23,469 nucleotides of DNA, taken from the NCBI GenBank assembly GCA_017453605.1, contig JAFTEP010000093.1, positions 1-23,469 of the forward strand. Reading direction: 5' to 3'. The DNA comes from Clostridia bacterium. Its GTDB lineage: Bacteria; Bacillota; Clostridia; Oscillospirales; SIG627. The first letter of the stretch is position 1. Each line of letters starts with the position of its first letter. The position numbers were made by a program, and so were the translations under genes. The notes beneath the pieces are model-generated. The model had not been told where the DNA came from. It saw only the letters and a program-made list of their open reading frames with translations, and did not search any database. This document shows, in pieces, positions 23,113-23,469 of this stretch.

Positions 23113-23469
23113 ATGACAGACAGAAGAAACTGGAAGACCGGCTTTTCCGTCGGACTGGTCGGTGAAGAGTACCTGAAGAAAGCCGCCGAGGCGGGGATCG
23201 ACGTCGTCGAGATCTTCGGTGTCGACGGCCCGAACGAGATCTGGGAAAAGCTGCCCCTCTGGCAGGAACAGACCGGAGTGAAGATCTGGAGCCTCCATCT
23301 GCCCTTCGGAGGTCCGGAGCTCTGCGACGTCGCGACCTGGGATCCGTTTTGGTGGTCGGATTCTTTGAGGCGCTACAAGAGAAAGATCCTTCCCGCGGCG
23401 GCTGTTGGACGTGCTGTACAAGCGTGCTGTGCTCTGCATGATATCCGCACACAGCGCAACGATGACGAC
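23113..23469 (+). CDS. Second sugar isomerase/epimerase-like protein, cut by window end
   Basis: A 119-codon partial frame running off the window. The start 'MTDRRNWKTGFSVG' closely parallels the preceding gene ('MTDRQNWKTGLSIG'), as do 'VKIWSLHLPFG' and 'WDPFWW'. GAGGGGGGAG precedes the ATG, 15 bases after the previous stop, so the two are co-transcribed. Similarity to the paralog fades after about residue 92 (about 23388): the expected strand like 'AKIAVIHAS' is absent in this frame, while the +1 frame shows 'YKRAVL'. A frameshift or assembly fault near the end is possible. The metal-binding half lies outside the window. Confidence 0.75.
   Translation, partial: MTDRRNWKTGFSVGLVGEEYLKKAAEAGIDVVEIFGVDGPNEIWEKLPLWQEQTGVKIWSLHLPFGGPELCDVATWDPFWWSDSLRRYKRKILPAAAVGRAVQACCALHDIRTQRNDDD

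Overview
The window looks like chromosome from an uncultured, fairly GC-rich member of the Clostridia (Firmicutes), probably from a gut or rumen fibre-degrading community. The signs are type I dockerins on long secreted proteins, strong AGGAGG-type ribosome binding sites, intrinsic terminators, SigA-like promoters, a DUF3232-like small protein and a bacterial AraM/EgsA-type dehydrogenase. This placement is inferred from gene content; no rRNA or tRNA is present to test it.

Layout. (1) 159-7857, minus strand: two tandem paralogous exported proteins of 1336 and 1207 aa. Each has a signal peptide, a shared unrecognised N-terminal domain, an array of internalin-like/bacterial-repeat beta modules and a C-terminal dockerin, but no catalytic domain that I recognise. 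(2) 8015-8938: an AT-rich 81-aa hypothetical gene on the minus strand and, divergently, a DUF3232-like gene. (3) 9047-11662: an ECF-type sigma factor carrying about 690 extra C-terminal residues. (4) 12070-14425: a DegT-family aminotransferase and a Gfo/Idh/MocA oxidoreductase, closed by a hairpin terminator. (5) 14482-18170: a second transcription unit with its own promoter, encoding an AraM-like glycerol-1-phosphate dehydrogenase, a HAD hydrolase, an alpha/beta hydrolase and a PhnP-like metallo-beta-lactamase-fold enzyme, then a remnant of what looks like a GH5 glycosidase N-terminus running into a terminator. (6) 18438-21818: a second, larger (1053 aa) paralog of the extended sigma factor, with promoter and terminator. 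(7) 22254-window end: a SigA-like promoter and two tandem sugar phosphate isomerase/epimerase-like TIM barrels, the second cut by the window edge.

How it may fit together. The exported dockerin proteins, the GH5 remnant and the sugar-type enzymes suggest carbohydrate capture and processing. The two aminotransferase/oxidoreductase and dehydrogenase/phosphatase/diesterase units resemble a small pathway for a modified sugar or glycerol phosphate, but no substrate can be read from sequence alone.

The most unusual feature is the pair of sigma factors. Neither has an adjacent anti-sigma gene. Both carry repeated beta domains with a PAG-x-[FI]-x-x-C ... G-[VIT]-G-IV-[KR] signature, of a kind I associate with exported DUF3108/TapB-like proteins, interleaved with helical TPR-like stretches, all in a protein with no visible membrane segment. 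They are the best candidate here for an undescribed regulatory system.
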